Shown one piece after another: positions 53,053 to 61,993 of a stretch of DNA of 64,000 nucleotides. The DNA is taken from NCBI GenBank assembly GCA_963804055.1, contig CAWDOU010000013.1, forward strand, positions 248,001-312,000, given 5' to 3'. Within the stretch, counting starts at the first letter, position 1. Every line of letters begins with the position of its first letter. Made by a program: the position numbers and the translations under genes. This DNA is from Bog-473 sp963804055. GTDB taxonomy: Bacteria > Actinomycetota > Acidimicrobiia > Acidimicrobiales > RAAP-2. The notes under the pieces were generated by a model. The model was not told where the DNA came from, searched no databases, and worked only from the letters and a program-made list of their open reading frames with translations.

Positions 53053-54227
53053 GGTCTCCACGATGCTAAGCGGGCCAGCGCGTCGTCCAGGACGTCGGCG
53101 CGCTTGCAGAAGGCCCAACGCACGAGGGTCCGGCCGGCTCCGGGATCGGTGGGGTCGTAGAAGACCGAGCTCGGGATGGCGACCACCCCGCACGTCCGGG
53201 GAAGGGCCAGACAGAACTCCTCCGCACGCAGGCCGGGGGCCACGGGCGCGATGTCGGTCGTGGCGAAGTAGGTGGCGGCGGGCCGGAACACCTCGTACCC
53301 GAGCGCAGCCAGGCCGTCGCAGAGCTGGTCCCGGCGGGCCCGGAGGGTGGCGGCCAGCTGCCCGATCACGTCGGGTGGGTACGCCAGGCCGTGGGCGATG
53401 GCGGCCTGGAACGGCGCGGGGCTGGTGTAGGTCAGGAACTGCTTGGCGGCGCGCACCGCGGCGACGAGCGGCGCCGGGCCGCTCACCCAGCCCACCTTCC
53501 ACCCGGTGAAGGAGAAGGTCTTGCCGCCCGAGGAGATGGTGAGGGTGCGCTCCCCCATGCCGGGCAGCGTTGCCAGCGGGACGTGTGCACCGTCGAAGAC
53601 CAGGTGCTCGTACACCTCGTCGGTCACCGCCAGGATGTCGTGGGCGGTACACAGGGCGGCGACCTGCCCCAATTCCTCGGGCGAGAAGACCTTGCCGGTC
53701 GGATTGTGCGGCGAGTTGAGCAGGATCATCCTGGTCTTCGGTCCCACGGCGGCGGCCAGCTCGTCGGGATCGAAGTGCCAGTCGGGCGGGTGCAGGCGCA
53801 CGAGGCGGGGGACGGCGCCGGCCATGGACGCGCCGGCCGCATAGGAGTCGTACGTGGGCTCGAACATGACGATCTCGTCGTCGGGTTCGCACAGGGCCAG
53901 CATGGTGGCGGCGATGGCCTCGGTGGCGCCGACGGTGACGAGGACGTCGGTGTCGGGGTCGACCTCGAGGCCGTACCAGGCCTTCTGGTGGGTGGCGATG
54001 GCGTGGCGCAGCTCGGGGACGCCCTGGCTGGGCGGGTACTGGTTGCGACCCTGGCGGATGGCCTCGACGGCGATCTCGCGCAGCTCCTCGGGCCCGTCCG
54101 TATCGGGGAAGCCCTGGCCGAGATTGATCGAGTCGGTCTCGAGGGCGAGCTCCGACATGGTGGCGAAGATCGTCGTCGTGAAGGGCTGCAGGCGCCGGGT
54201 CAGATACGCATCCCCCGCTGCCGGCAC
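53049..54227 (-). CDS. PLP-dependent aminotransferase, class I/II
   Basis: The 392-aa fold-type I aminotransferase has cofactor Lys K236 in SSGGKTFSFTGWKVGW, NSPHNPTGKV (Asn175), VTDEVYEHLV (Asp203, Tyr206) and INLGQGFPDTDG at the N-terminus. It resembles the kynurenine/methionine/glutamine-type (YbdL) enzymes. Transfers an amino group from an amino acid to a 2-oxo acid. GTG 54227, first gene of the six-gene operon; upstream gap with the divergent endonuclease-like gene has 8-bp repeats. Confidence 0.88.
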   Translation of the reverse strand: MPAAGDAYLTRRLQPFTTTIFATMSELALETDSINLGQGFPDTDGPEELREIAVEAIRQGRNQYPPSQGVPELRHAIATHQKAWYGLEVDPDTDVLVTVGATEAIAATMLALCEPDDEIVMFEPTYDSYAAGASMAGAVPRLVRLHPPDWHFDPDELAAAVGPKTRMILLNSPHNPTGKVFSPEELGQVAALCTAHDILAVTDEVYEHLVFDGAHVPLATLPGMGERTLTISSGGKTFSFTGWKVGWVSGPAPLVAAVRAAKQFLTYTSPAPFQAAIAHGLAYPPDVIGQLAATLRARRDQLCDGLAALGYEVFRPAATYFATTDIAPVAPGLRAEEFCLALPRTCGVVAIPSSVFYDPTDPGAGRTLVRWAFCKRADVLDDALARLASWRP

Positions 54228-54301
54228 CGCGACGATCGTACCGGTTGCGATCCCGCTCGCCTATCGTCGGGGCGGACCGTGACCGTGCCGACGACCGTGC
54301 C

Positions 54302-54333
54302 GACGTGCTGACGTGGTGACGTGGTGACGTGCT
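54302..54333 (+). repeat. Four tandem copies of an 8-mer
   Basis: GACGTGCT, GACGTGGT, GACGTGGT, GACGTGCT run head to tail (54302-54333), 24 bp upstream of the GTG at 54358 and in the divergent intergenic region. The copies differ only at the seventh base. They could be operator sites or slippage-prone DNA. Confidence 0.65.
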
Positions 54334-54357
54334 GATCGTGATCGTGACCATGTCGCC

Positions 54358-55173
54358 GTGCTGAGCATCGCCAACTACAACATGCACTGCGGCATGGACG
54401 GGTGGGGTCGGCCTTACGACTACCTCGGCGCCATTGCCGCACTGGACGCTGACGTCGTTGTGCTCGAGGAGGCGTGGACGGCGCTCGGGGACGGGGACGG
54501 TGGGCAGGCGGACGAGGCGGCCCGCACTCTCGGCTACCAGGTGGTGACGCACACGCTCGGCTCGGGGCGGCGTATTCGTCCGCAGCCTGGGGCTCCCCCG
54601 TCCTGGCTGGCCCGTCCGGTATGGCGGGACAAGAACAAACCGCTGTACATGGACGGGGTGCGCCCCCAGTCGGCGCGGGTGCAGGCCATGGCGCACTGGC
54701 GGGAGGCCGAGCAGGGTTCGTGGGGGATCGCGATCCTGGTGCGGCCGGAATTGGCGATTGAGGCCACGCGGTTGCTGCCGATGACGACCTTGCGCGCCGA
54801 CCGTGTGACCCGAGCTGCGCTGGTGGTCGACCTAACGGTCGAGGGACATCCGATCTCGGTGGTTGGCACCCACATGTCCCATCTGCACATGGGCTCGCCC
54901 CGCAACTGGGCCGAGCTGCGCCGGCAGCTCCGCTCTTCGGCTCGACCGGATGCCGTGCTGGCGGGCGACATGAATACGTGGGGACCACTGGTGAAGATGT
55001 TCATGCCGGGCTGGCGGCGGGCGGTCGTGGGCCCGACGTGGCCGGCGTGGCGGCCGCACAGCCAGATCGACCACATCTTGGTGCGGGGGGCTTTGCGACC
55101 GGTGGCGGGAGTCGTCTTCCCTCACTCGGGTTCGGACCACCGGCCGGTGCGGGCCGAACTGTCGATCGACTAG
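54358..55173 (+). CDS. Endonuclease/exonuclease/phosphatase family protein
   Basis: The 271-aa product has the DNase I-like fold: IANYNMHCGMDGWGR at the start, VVVLEEAW (metal-binding Glu), VGTHMSHLHMG, LAGDMNTWGP (catalytic Asp-Asn) and SGSDHRPVRAEL (Asp-His pair). The family cleaves phosphodiester bonds of nucleic acids, phospholipids or inositol phosphates; the substrate is not decidable. No signal peptide. GTG 54358. Confidence 0.85.
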   Translation: MLSIANYNMHCGMDGWGRPYDYLGAIAALDADVVVLEEAWTALGDGDGGQADEAARTLGYQVVTHTLGSGRRIRPQPGAPPSWLARPVWRDKNKPLYMDGVRPQSARVQAMAHWREAEQGSWGIAILVRPELAIEATRLLPMTTLRADRVTRAALVVDLTVEGHPISVVGTHMSHLHMGSPRNWAELRRQLRSSARPDAVLAGDMNTWGPLVKMFMPGWRRAVVGPTWPAWRPHSQIDHILVRGALRPVAGVVFPHSGSDHRPVRAELSID

Positions 55174-55202
55174 GTGACAGGCGGGCGGGGCGGTGGCCGG
55201 CC

Positions 55203-55284
55203 GGGGCGGCGGGGCGGCGGGGCGGCGGGGCGGCGGGGCGGCGGGGCGGCGGGGCGGCGGGGCGGCGGGGCGGCGGGGCGGCGG
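55203..55284 (+). repeat. Ten perfect copies of GGGGCGGC
   Basis: Ten uninterrupted copies of the 8-mer GGGGCGGC run from 55203 to 55282, plus GG. The plus strand has many closely spaced G4 tracts and could form G-quadruplexes. It lies between the endonuclease-like stop (55173) and the HNH gene ATG (55336), so changes in copy number would alter promoter spacing. Eight is not a multiple of three, but the array is outside coding sequence. Confidence 0.85.
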
Positions 55285-55335
55285 ACTCTGTCAGAGGATT
55301 GACGTCATGGCTCGGAAGGCGACCGTTCACCGAGC

Positions 55336-56559
55336 ATGACGGCCGCGACGAAGACGCCTTCCTCTCGCCACGGCACCCACGCCGGCGCCGCCGACGTGGT
55401 CGGTGCCGTGGCCACGAAGTCGACCGTCGAGCTCGAGGCCATGCTCGAGGAGGCCTTTCGCCAAAAGGCGGCCGCCGAGGCCGTCATCGTCGCCTCCTTG
55501 GGCGAGCTCGGCCGGCGGGCCGCTTTTGTTGACGAGGGGGCCACGTCGAGCGAGTCCTGGGCGGCCGAGCGCTTCGGGATCTCGGGCCCCACGGCACGGG
55601 CGTTGACCCGGGTGGGCGAGAAGGCCGCCGAGCTGCCCCACCTGGTGGGCGCCCTGGGCGAGGGCGACATCAGCTTGGACAAGGTGCGGGCCCTGGCCGA
55701 GGTGGCCTGCGCGGCGAGTGACGCCGAGCTGTGCGAGCAGGCCCGGGTCTGCTCGGTGCGCCAACTGGTCGAGGTGGCCCGGACGAGGGCCCGACAGCTC
55801 CGGTCGCGATCGGGCATGGACGGTGGTCCCTCCGGGCATGACCGGCGCTACCTGCGCTGCAACGACGCCTTGGGGACCCTGTCGCTCCAGCTGCCCGCCG
55901 AGTCCTATGCCGAGACCAAGACGTGTCTCGAGGCCCGGGCCAAGGCGATCCCCTCCGAGGGGGACACCCCGTGGGACCAGCGCCTCTGTGACGCCTTCTT
56001 GGGGCTGATCCGCTCGGCCACCCCCGGCGCGTCGAGCCGGGCCACCACGGCGAGCCCGCACCTCGTGGTGCTCCACGTGCCCCTCTGTGAGCTGGTCGAC
56101 GAGTCAGGCCACGGCACCGAGCTGGTGGCTGAGCTCGAGCGTGGCGGCCTGGTCGATGCCCGCACGGTCAAGCGGCTGGCCTGTGACGCCACCGCGGTGG
56201 TGGCGCTCGACGACGAGGTCGGGCACACCATGTACGAGGGCCGGGCCCGGCGCTCGCCCACCGATGCCCAGCGCCGCGAGGTCGCCAGACGGGATCGGCG
56301 ATGTCGCTTCCCGGGTTGTTCGAACGGGACCTTCACCAACGTGCACCACGTGGTGCCCTGGAAACCCGACGGGCGCACCGACCTGGAGAATCTCGCGCTC
56401 TTGTGCGAGTTCCACCACCACCGGGTCCATTCGAAGGGCTGGTCCATGACCGGCAACGCCAATGTCGAGCTCAGCATCGTCGGCCCCTCCGGCCGGGTCA
56501 TGACCTCGCGCCCCGACCCACGCTGGACCATGGTCACGGGGCGGCGGCGTACCGACTGA
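55336..56559 (+). CDS. DUF222 domain HNH endonuclease
   Basis: The 407-aa product has an N-terminal DUF222 region (about 25-300) and a C-terminal HNH nuclease with CRFPGCSNGTFTNVHHVVPW, then LENLALLCEFHHHRVH, giving the Cys zinc pairs and the catalytic His-Asn-His. Such 13E12-type genes are abundant in actinomycete genomes, often in many copies, and their role is unclear. ATG 55336; the G-rich repeat array ends 51 bp upstream. Convergent with the SulP gene, 6 nt apart. Confidence 0.88.
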   Translation: MTAATKTPSSRHGTHAGAADVVGAVATKSTVELEAMLEEAFRQKAAAEAVIVASLGELGRRAAFVDEGATSSESWAAERFGISGPTARALTRVGEKAAELPHLVGALGEGDISLDKVRALAEVACAASDAELCEQARVCSVRQLVEVARTRARQLRSRSGMDGGPSGHDRRYLRCNDALGTLSLQLPAESYAETKTCLEARAKAIPSEGDTPWDQRLCDAFLGLIRSATPGASSRATTASPHLVVLHVPLCELVDESGHGTELVAELERGGLVDARTVKRLACDATAVVALDDEVGHTMYEGRARRSPTDAQRREVARRDRRCRFPGCSNGTFTNVHHVVPWKPDGRTDLENLALLCEFHHHRVHSKGWSMTGNANVELSIVGPSGRVMTSRPDPRWTMVTGRRRTD

Positions 56560-56565
56560 TCGGAT

Positions 56566-58236
56566 TCAGGTGGGCGACTGTGGATCGTCCGCCAAGGCAG
56601 TGACTGCCTCATTGACGCTCGGGAAGAAGTGACTCTCGCCGATCCGCTCCTCGAGCCCACTGCGTTGCAGGGTGTTGTGGAGGTGCTCGCCCGCCCGTGC
56701 CACGCCAAATGCCACGTGGGAGCGAGCGCAGGCATCGAGCACGTGGCCGAGTGCCCGCGAGCCAGTGAAGTCCAGGTCCGACATGCCGAGCGTGTCGAGG
56801 ACCAGGACCCGCGTGCCCGGGGCCCGCTCGAGCGCACCGGCCACCTCGTCTCGGAAGTGCACCGCGTTGGCGTACCAGAGGGGCGTGGCGAACAGGAGGA
56901 CCAGGACCCCGGGGACCTCGGCCGCCGGGAGGTCCATCGTGAGCGGCGCCCAACTCGTGGTCCCCGGGATGCGGCCGAGCACATGCAGTTGTGGACGCGC
57001 GCTGAGCCGCACGCGGTCCAAGATCGCCAGGCCGACCGCGACGGCGATCCCCTGCTCCACGCCTACGAGGACCACGGTCAGGAGCGTCACCGACGTCAGA
57101 CCGAACTCGAAGAGGTCGAAGCGAGCGATAGCGCGCAGATCCCGCGGCTTGAACAGCCGGATCGCCACGTAGATGAGGACGGCGGCCAAGGTGGTCAACG
57201 GCACGTCCTCAAGGACGTTCGCCACGGGGATGAGAATGATGACGACGAGGGCGGCCCCCAACGCTCCGGCCTGAGTGCGACCCCCCGCCGTGGCGACCGC
57301 TCCAGTGCGAGGCGGGCTGGCATCGACGGGGAACGAGCCCGCCAGGCCCGCAATCACGCTGCCGGCGCCCACGCCGACGAAGTCCCGCCCGGCATCCACG
57401 TCGTAGCCGCCCTGTTCGGCAAAGGCCCGGGTGGTTGCCGCGGTCTGCGTCACGACGACGAGAGCGACCACGGCGGCCAGAGGCGCCAGGCTCCCGAGCG
57501 TCGAAAAAGACAGTCCGGTCAGCCCGATGTGCGGAGCCCCGCTGTGGACGGTGCCGAGAACGGCGACTCCGTGTGCTTGCAGCCCCAGCGCGGCCACGAG
57601 CGCCGTGGAGCCCACGAGGCCGATGAGCCCACCAGGAATTCGGCGGTCGAGCCGCGCGCTGACAAACATGACAACGAGCACACCCGCACCGATAGCCACG
57701 GTCCACCCGTTCGCCTGGCCGAGATGGTTGAAGATGGACGCGACGCGATGGCCGTTCGATCCCGTGGTCGTCGGCAAGCCCAGGAAGTCGGGCAGCTGAT
57801 GGATCACGATGATCACGGCCACGCCGGAGAGAAAGCCGGTCACGATGGGCGTCGACAGGAACTCTGCGATCCACCCCAACCGGAGGATGCCCACGAGCAT
57901 CACCATCAACCCGACCATGACGGCCAGGATCGCCACCAACTCGACGTAGTGAGGGGAGCCCGTCAGCGCGAGCGCGGATACCCCTGTGGCAAAGAGCGGA
58001 GCAATCGTGGAGTCGGCTCCGACGGACATCTGGGGGTTGGAGCCGAGCAGCGCGAAGACGACCGTCCCCGCCACGAAGGCATAGAAGCCGGTGATCGGTG
58101 GCATGCCCGCCAACCGGGAGGTGGCCAGTTGCTCGGGGACCGCGATGACCAGGAGCATGAGCCCGGCCACCAGATCTGCGCTGGCCCAGGAACGTTGGTA
58201 GCCGTGCAGCGACGCAAAGGCCTGGGGTCGGCGCAT
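56566..58236 (-). CDS. SulP family anion transporter with STAS domain
   Basis: The 556-aa product has about ten membrane helices beginning DLVAGLMLLVIAVPEQLA, with the SulP-type SFPVDASPPRTGAVATAGGRTQ and GGLIGLVGSTALV regions. The C-terminal STAS domain (about 450-556) has RVLVLDTLGMSDLDFTGSRAL. The family moves sulfate, bicarbonate or dicarboxylates across the membrane. It is in the minus direction and divergent from the PLP decarboxylase across a 22-bp tandem duplication. ATG 58236; the longer upstream frame reads through the promoter region and is not credible. Confidence 0.88.
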   Translation of the reverse strand: MRRPQAFASLHGYQRSWASADLVAGLMLLVIAVPEQLATSRLAGMPPITGFYAFVAGTVVFALLGSNPQMSVGADSTIAPLFATGVSALALTGSPHYVELVAILAVMVGLMVMLVGILRLGWIAEFLSTPIVTGFLSGVAVIIVIHQLPDFLGLPTTTGSNGHRVASIFNHLGQANGWTVAIGAGVLVVMFVSARLDRRIPGGLIGLVGSTALVAALGLQAHGVAVLGTVHSGAPHIGLTGLSFSTLGSLAPLAAVVALVVVTQTAATTRAFAEQGGYDVDAGRDFVGVGAGSVIAGLAGSFPVDASPPRTGAVATAGGRTQAGALGAALVVIILIPVANVLEDVPLTTLAAVLIYVAIRLFKPRDLRAIARFDLFEFGLTSVTLLTVVLVGVEQGIAVAVGLAILDRVRLSARPQLHVLGRIPGTTSWAPLTMDLPAAEVPGVLVLLFATPLWYANAVHFRDEVAGALERAPGTRVLVLDTLGMSDLDFTGSRALGHVLDACARSHVAFGVARAGEHLHNTLQRSGLEERIGESHFFPSVNEAVTALADDPQSPT

Positions 58237-58261
58237 GGCGCCATCATCGCCCACCGGCGTG

Positions 58262-58305
58262 TTCGCCAGATTGACCCAATTGATTCGCCAGATTGACCCA
58301 ATTGA
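58262..58305. repeat. Perfect 22-bp tandem duplication in a divergent promoter
   Basis: Positions 58262-58283 and 58284-58305 are identical; each begins TTCGCCAGATTGACCC and ends AATTGA. They occupy the 132-bp gap between the SulP ATG (58236) and the decarboxylase ATG (58369). Two identical sites two helical turns apart suggest paired operators. CAATTG at each unit is a small palindrome. Confidence 0.7.
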
Positions 58306-58368
58306 ATAGTCTCGGATCGGACGGCCCGAGCATCCCTGGGCCAATGTCCCCAAGGAGGCACCACCCCG

Positions 58369-59763
58369 ATGAGCGACTACCCCTACGCTGACCGCTTCGC
58401 CATCAATCGCGTACTCCCGGACCAGGGCATGAGCCGCGAGGAGGTGCTCTCGGAGCTCCGAACCATGGCCACGGAAGAGGACGCCTTCTGGGAGACGGGC
58501 AAGTGCTCGGGCACCATGTACTGCGGCGACCACGACCACTACCACTTCATGACCGAGGCGTTCGGTCTCTTCGCCCACGTCAACGTCCTGCAGCGGGACA
58601 TGTGCCCGAGCGCGACGAAATTCGAGGCGGAGATCATCTCCATGACCCTCGACCTCTTCTCCGGCGACGCGGCCCTCGCCGCCGGTGACGACCCCTGCGG
58701 GCTCGTCACCACGGGAGGAACGGGCAGCATCCTCCATGCGATCCTCGCCTATCGCGAGCACGCGGCCCAGACCCGTGGGGTGACGCGCCCGAACGTCATC
58801 AAGCCCGAGACGGCCCACCCTGCATTCGACAAGGCCTGTCACCTCTTCGGTGTCGAGTTGCGCCGGGCACCGATCGATCCGGTGACGACGCAGGTCGACG
58901 TGGACTGGGTACGCGACCACATCGACGATCAGACCGTCGCCCTGATCGGCTCGGCGTGCAACTACGGCTACGGCACGGTCGACCCGATCGGCGATCTGTC
59001 CGACGTCGCCCTCGAGCGTGGAGTCGGGCTCCACGTCGACTCGTGCCTGGGCGGGTTCATCCTGCCCTTCGGTCGTGAGCTCGGGTACGACATACCGCCC
59101 TTCGACTACTCCGTACCGGGCGTGACCTCCATGTCGGCGGACACGCACAAGTACGGGTACGCCTTCAAGGGCTCCTCGGTGCTCAGCTTCCGTTCCAAAG
59201 CCCTGCGCAACGCGCAGTACTTCTACCTGACCGACTGGAGCGGCGGGAAGTACACGTCACCCGGCATGGAGGGCTCCCGTTCGGGCGGCCTCATCGCCGC
59301 GACCTGGGCCGCCATGGTGCAGTACGGCCACGCCGGCTACCTCAAGTACGCCAAAGAGATCTTCGAGACGTCGGTGGCCATGCAGGAGGCGGTGACATCC
59401 CACCCGGAGCTGCGACTGGTCGGGCGGCCGACCTTCCTGTTCTCGTTCACGTCCGACGAGTTCGACATCTACCACGTGAACGACTTCATGCGGACGAGGG
59501 GCTGGCGCTTCAACGGGCAGCAGTACCCCAACGCGCTGCACATGGCCGTCACCAGGCCCCAGACCCAACCACAGGTGGTGCCCGAATTCGCGACGGACCT
59601 GGCCGATGCGGTGGCCTATGCCAAGGAGCATGCGGACGAGACGCCACGCTCCGGCGCCATCTACGGCGGGGTGGCCGGCGGTATGACCGAGGAGGCGGAC
59701 GAGTTCATCCGCGCCGTCATGGCCGACATGCTCGACGGGCAGTCCACCATCCCGCCCTCGTGA
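58369..59763 (+). CDS. PLP-dependent decarboxylase-like protein (sphingosine-phosphate-lyase/GAD fold)
   Basis: The 464-aa fold-type I enzyme has the cofactor Lys K261 in MSADTHKYGYAFKGSS (after H260) and D224 in LHVDSCLGG, both group-II decarboxylase or S1P-lyase features; LVTTGGTGSILHAILA binds the cofactor phosphate. Possible activities: aldehyde-lyase cleavage of a phospho-amino-alcohol or decarboxylation of an amino acid. GGAGG lies 10 nt upstream of the ATG. The next gene overlaps its stop by 4 nt, so a small operon. Confidence 0.85.
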   Translation: MSDYPYADRFAINRVLPDQGMSREEVLSELRTMATEEDAFWETGKCSGTMYCGDHDHYHFMTEAFGLFAHVNVLQRDMCPSATKFEAEIISMTLDLFSGDAALAAGDDPCGLVTTGGTGSILHAILAYREHAAQTRGVTRPNVIKPETAHPAFDKACHLFGVELRRAPIDPVTTQVDVDWVRDHIDDQTVALIGSACNYGYGTVDPIGDLSDVALERGVGLHVDSCLGGFILPFGRELGYDIPPFDYSVPGVTSMSADTHKYGYAFKGSSVLSFRSKALRNAQYFYLTDWSGGKYTSPGMEGSRSGGLIAATWAAMVQYGHAGYLKYAKEIFETSVAMQEAVTSHPELRLVGRPTFLFSFTSDEFDIYHVNDFMRTRGWRFNGQQYPNALHMAVTRPQTQPQVVPEFATDLADAVAYAKEHADETPRSGAIYGGVAGGMTEEADEFIRAVMADMLDGQSTIPPS

Positions 59764-60362
59764 ACGACGCGGAGGTCGGGCCGGCGGCGCTGCTCGAGGG
59801 GTGCCGGGCAGCGCAGGCGGCATTGCTGCGGGACCTCGCCGGATTGGATGACGCCGTGGCGCGCAGGCCGAGCCTTCTGCCGGGATGGACCGTGGGTCAC
59901 GTCCTCACCCACATCGCCCGCAATGGCGACAGCCTGGTGTGGCGTTTGGAGGGCGCGGCACGGGGTGAACTGCGTGACCAGTATCCAGGCGGACTGGAGC
60001 AGCGGGCGGGCGACATCGAAGACGGCGCCGACCGACCGGCGGCCGAGCTGTTGCGCGACGTGGAGGAAACCTCCCGCGCCGTCGAGCGGGTGATGGCCGA
60101 CCTTTCCCCGGGTGGGTGGGACGCGCCATCGCGCACGTCGAGGGGCGTGGTGGAGACGTCGCGCGACGCTGCGCTGTCACGGTGGCGTGAGGTCGTGGTG
60201 CATCACGGCGATCTCGGACTGGGGCCGGTCCCGCTCCCAGCCGCACTGGTCGAGGTCTGGCTGCCGCGGGAGCTGCCGCGTCTGGCGGAACGGAGTGACC
60301 CCGCCGAGCTCCTGGCCTGGATCATCGGACGCGGCGAGCCGCCCGTCCTCACGCCCTGGTAG
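59760..60362 (+). CDS. Maleylpyruvate isomerase N-terminal / DinB-like protein
   Basis: The 200-aa product has the DinB-superfamily metal site: LLPGWTVGHVLTHIARN near the N-terminus and SRWREVVVHHGDLGLG in the second half. The family includes mycothiol-dependent maleylpyruvate isomerase; the His residues bind a divalent metal. Mycothiol use implies an actinomycete. GTG 59760 overlaps the stop of the decarboxylase (GTGA). Convergent with the lipoprotein gene with no gap. Confidence 0.82.
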   Translation: MNDAEVGPAALLEGCRAAQAALLRDLAGLDDAVARRPSLLPGWTVGHVLTHIARNGDSLVWRLEGAARGELRDQYPGGLEQRAGDIEDGADRPAAELLRDVEETSRAVERVMADLSPGGWDAPSRTSRGVVETSRDAALSRWREVVVHHGDLGLGPVPLPAALVEVWLPRELPRLAERSDPAELLAWIIGRGEPPVLTPW

Positions 60363-61419
60363 TCAGGTGGAGACGAACGCGTTGCCGGAGCGGTCGACGG
60401 CGACGCAGTAGGACACCGTCGGACACGAGATGCTCGTCAGGGCGTGGCCGTTGTCGATCAGGGTGCCGGCGCTCCACGTCGTGCCGTTCCAGGCGAAGAC
60501 CCGCCCGATCGAGTCCACGGCGCGGCAGAACGTCGTGGTGGGACACGAGACCGACGTGAGGCCCGACGCGTTGGTGCCCGTCAGGGGCGGCTCGGTGGCG
60601 ATCGACACGGGGCTGGAGAAGCTGGTTCCGTTCCAGGTCAGGACATCGCCGTTGCTGTCGACGATGACGCAGAACGTGGTCGTGGCGCAGGACACCGAAT
60701 TGAGCTGGCCCTGGCTGTCGATGTCGCCGGGTTGGGTCCACGTGTGCCCGTTGAACACCGACGGGCCACCCTCGGCGGCGATGCAGAACGACGGGGACAC
60801 ACACGAGATCTGGTTGGCGGCGCCCCAGGCCCCGATGTTGCCCGACCAGCCGCTGCCGTCGTAGGCGAACGAGTTGCCTTCGCCGTCGATGGTGATGCAG
60901 AAGGTCGGGCCGGTGCAGTCGATGGCGGTGATGCCCTGGGCGGCCGAGATGGTGGCGGGCGCCTGCCAGGACGACCCGCTCAGGAAGGACACCTGGTTGA
61001 GGTTCGGGGCGGCGGCGCAGAAGCCGGATCCAGCACACGAGACGAAGGCGTCGCCCTGGGGCGAGGGGGACGGGACCGGCGAGCCCAGCGCGCTCGACCT
61101 TCTCGAGGAACAGCCGGTACGTCTGCCCAGTGGCCGAGCCCATCACGCAGGAGAACGGCGCGGGGCACGAGACCACGGAAAGGTCGGTGTTGGCGGCGAC
61201 CTTTATCGGCTTGGACCACGTTCCGGCCGGGCCGGTGGTCGTGGTGGTGCTCGGAACGGCGGCGGTGGTCGTGTTGGCGCCGGACGACGACGACGACGAC
61301 GGGTTCGGGCTCTGGCTGCATCCGGCCACGAGGAACGAGAGTGCGAACGCTGCGAACGCTGCGAGCACTGCCGCCGTCGGCGCTGCCGCCTTTGCTCGCC
61401 CCGCCTTCGACCTCGTCAC
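60363..61419 (-). CDS. Putative lipoprotein with repeated SVSCPTxxFC motifs, frameshifted
   Basis: A lipobox-bearing signal peptide (FALSFLVAGCSQS) at the start gives a membrane-anchored protein. The rest repeats a module reading SVSCxTxxFC then VDSxGxVFxWNGTTWS, seen about six times, which folds probably as a beta-propeller. The first module is in one frame (to about 61105); the rest (SSALGSPVPSPSPQGDAF onward, then NQVSFLSG) is in another, so a one-base change near 61097-61105 is implied. GTG 61419 overlaps the Lrp gene stop by 1 nt. No known function. Confidence 0.65.
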
Positions 61420-61898
61420 TACGACTGAGCGGGGAGGCCGTTCGCTTCGAGGGCGCGGTGGCGGGACCACGTATCGAGGACGATGAGCGTCTTGGTGCCC
61501 GTGACGCGGCCGCGTCGGCGGAGCTGCTCGATGACCTGGCCGAGACGCTCGACGTCGGGCACCTGGAGCCAGACGAGCGCATCCGGGTCGCCCGCGGTCG
61601 TGAACACCGCTTGGACCTCGGAGAGCTGCATCGCCGTCTCCTTGATCTCCTGGAGGTCGGCTGTCCCGGCGAACCGCACCTCGGTGAAGGCCTGGATCGG
61701 GCGACCGGCCTTACGGTGGTCGACGACGACGGTGTAACCGGCGATCACCCCCGTGCGCTCGAGCCGCTCGATACGCCTCGTGACGGCGGAGGCGGACAGC
61801 GAAACCTGCTCACCGATGTCGGCCATCGTCCGGCGGGCGTTCTGTGAGAGCAACTCGATGATGTGGTGATCGATCGGGTCGAGGTCCTCAGTTCCCAT
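61419..61898 (-). CDS. Lrp/AsnC family transcriptional regulator
   Basis: The 159-aa protein has the N-terminal helix-turn-helix LDPIDHHIIELLSQNARRTMADIGEQVSLSAS, and the C-terminal RAM ligand domain with VVVDHRKAGRPIQAFTEV and AVFTTAGDPDALVWLQV. It is a feast/famine amino-acid-responsive regulator. It is translationally coupled to the lipoprotein gene downstream. A palindrome (61928-61942) lies 29 bp upstream of its ATG, a likely autoregulatory site. Confidence 0.9.
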   Translation of the reverse strand: MGTEDLDPIDHHIIELLSQNARRTMADIGEQVSLSASAVTRRIERLERTGVIAGYTVVVDHRKAGRPIQAFTEVRFAGTADLQEIKETAMQLSEVQAVFTTAGDPDALVWLQVPDVERLGQVIEQLRRRGRVTGTKTLIVLDTWSRHRALEANGLPAQS

Positions 61899-61927
61899 GG
61901 CGGAAGCCTAACGAAACGGGGTTGCAT

Positions 61928-61942
61928 TGCACGTTCAGTGCA
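61928..61942. promoter_or_regulatory. Palindrome upstream of the Lrp-type gene
   Basis: TGCAC-GTTCA-GTGCA is a perfect 5-bp-arm inverted repeat 29 bp upstream of the minus-strand ATG (61898). Lrp/AsnC proteins bind similar 13-15-bp palindromes, so autoregulation is plausible. It lies in the gap to the methyltransferase gene ending at 61994. Confidence 0.5.
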
Positions 61943-61993
61943 CCAGAGGGCCACAGAGTTGCTGCTCCGTTGCGTGGGGACCCTCGAGCAGGC

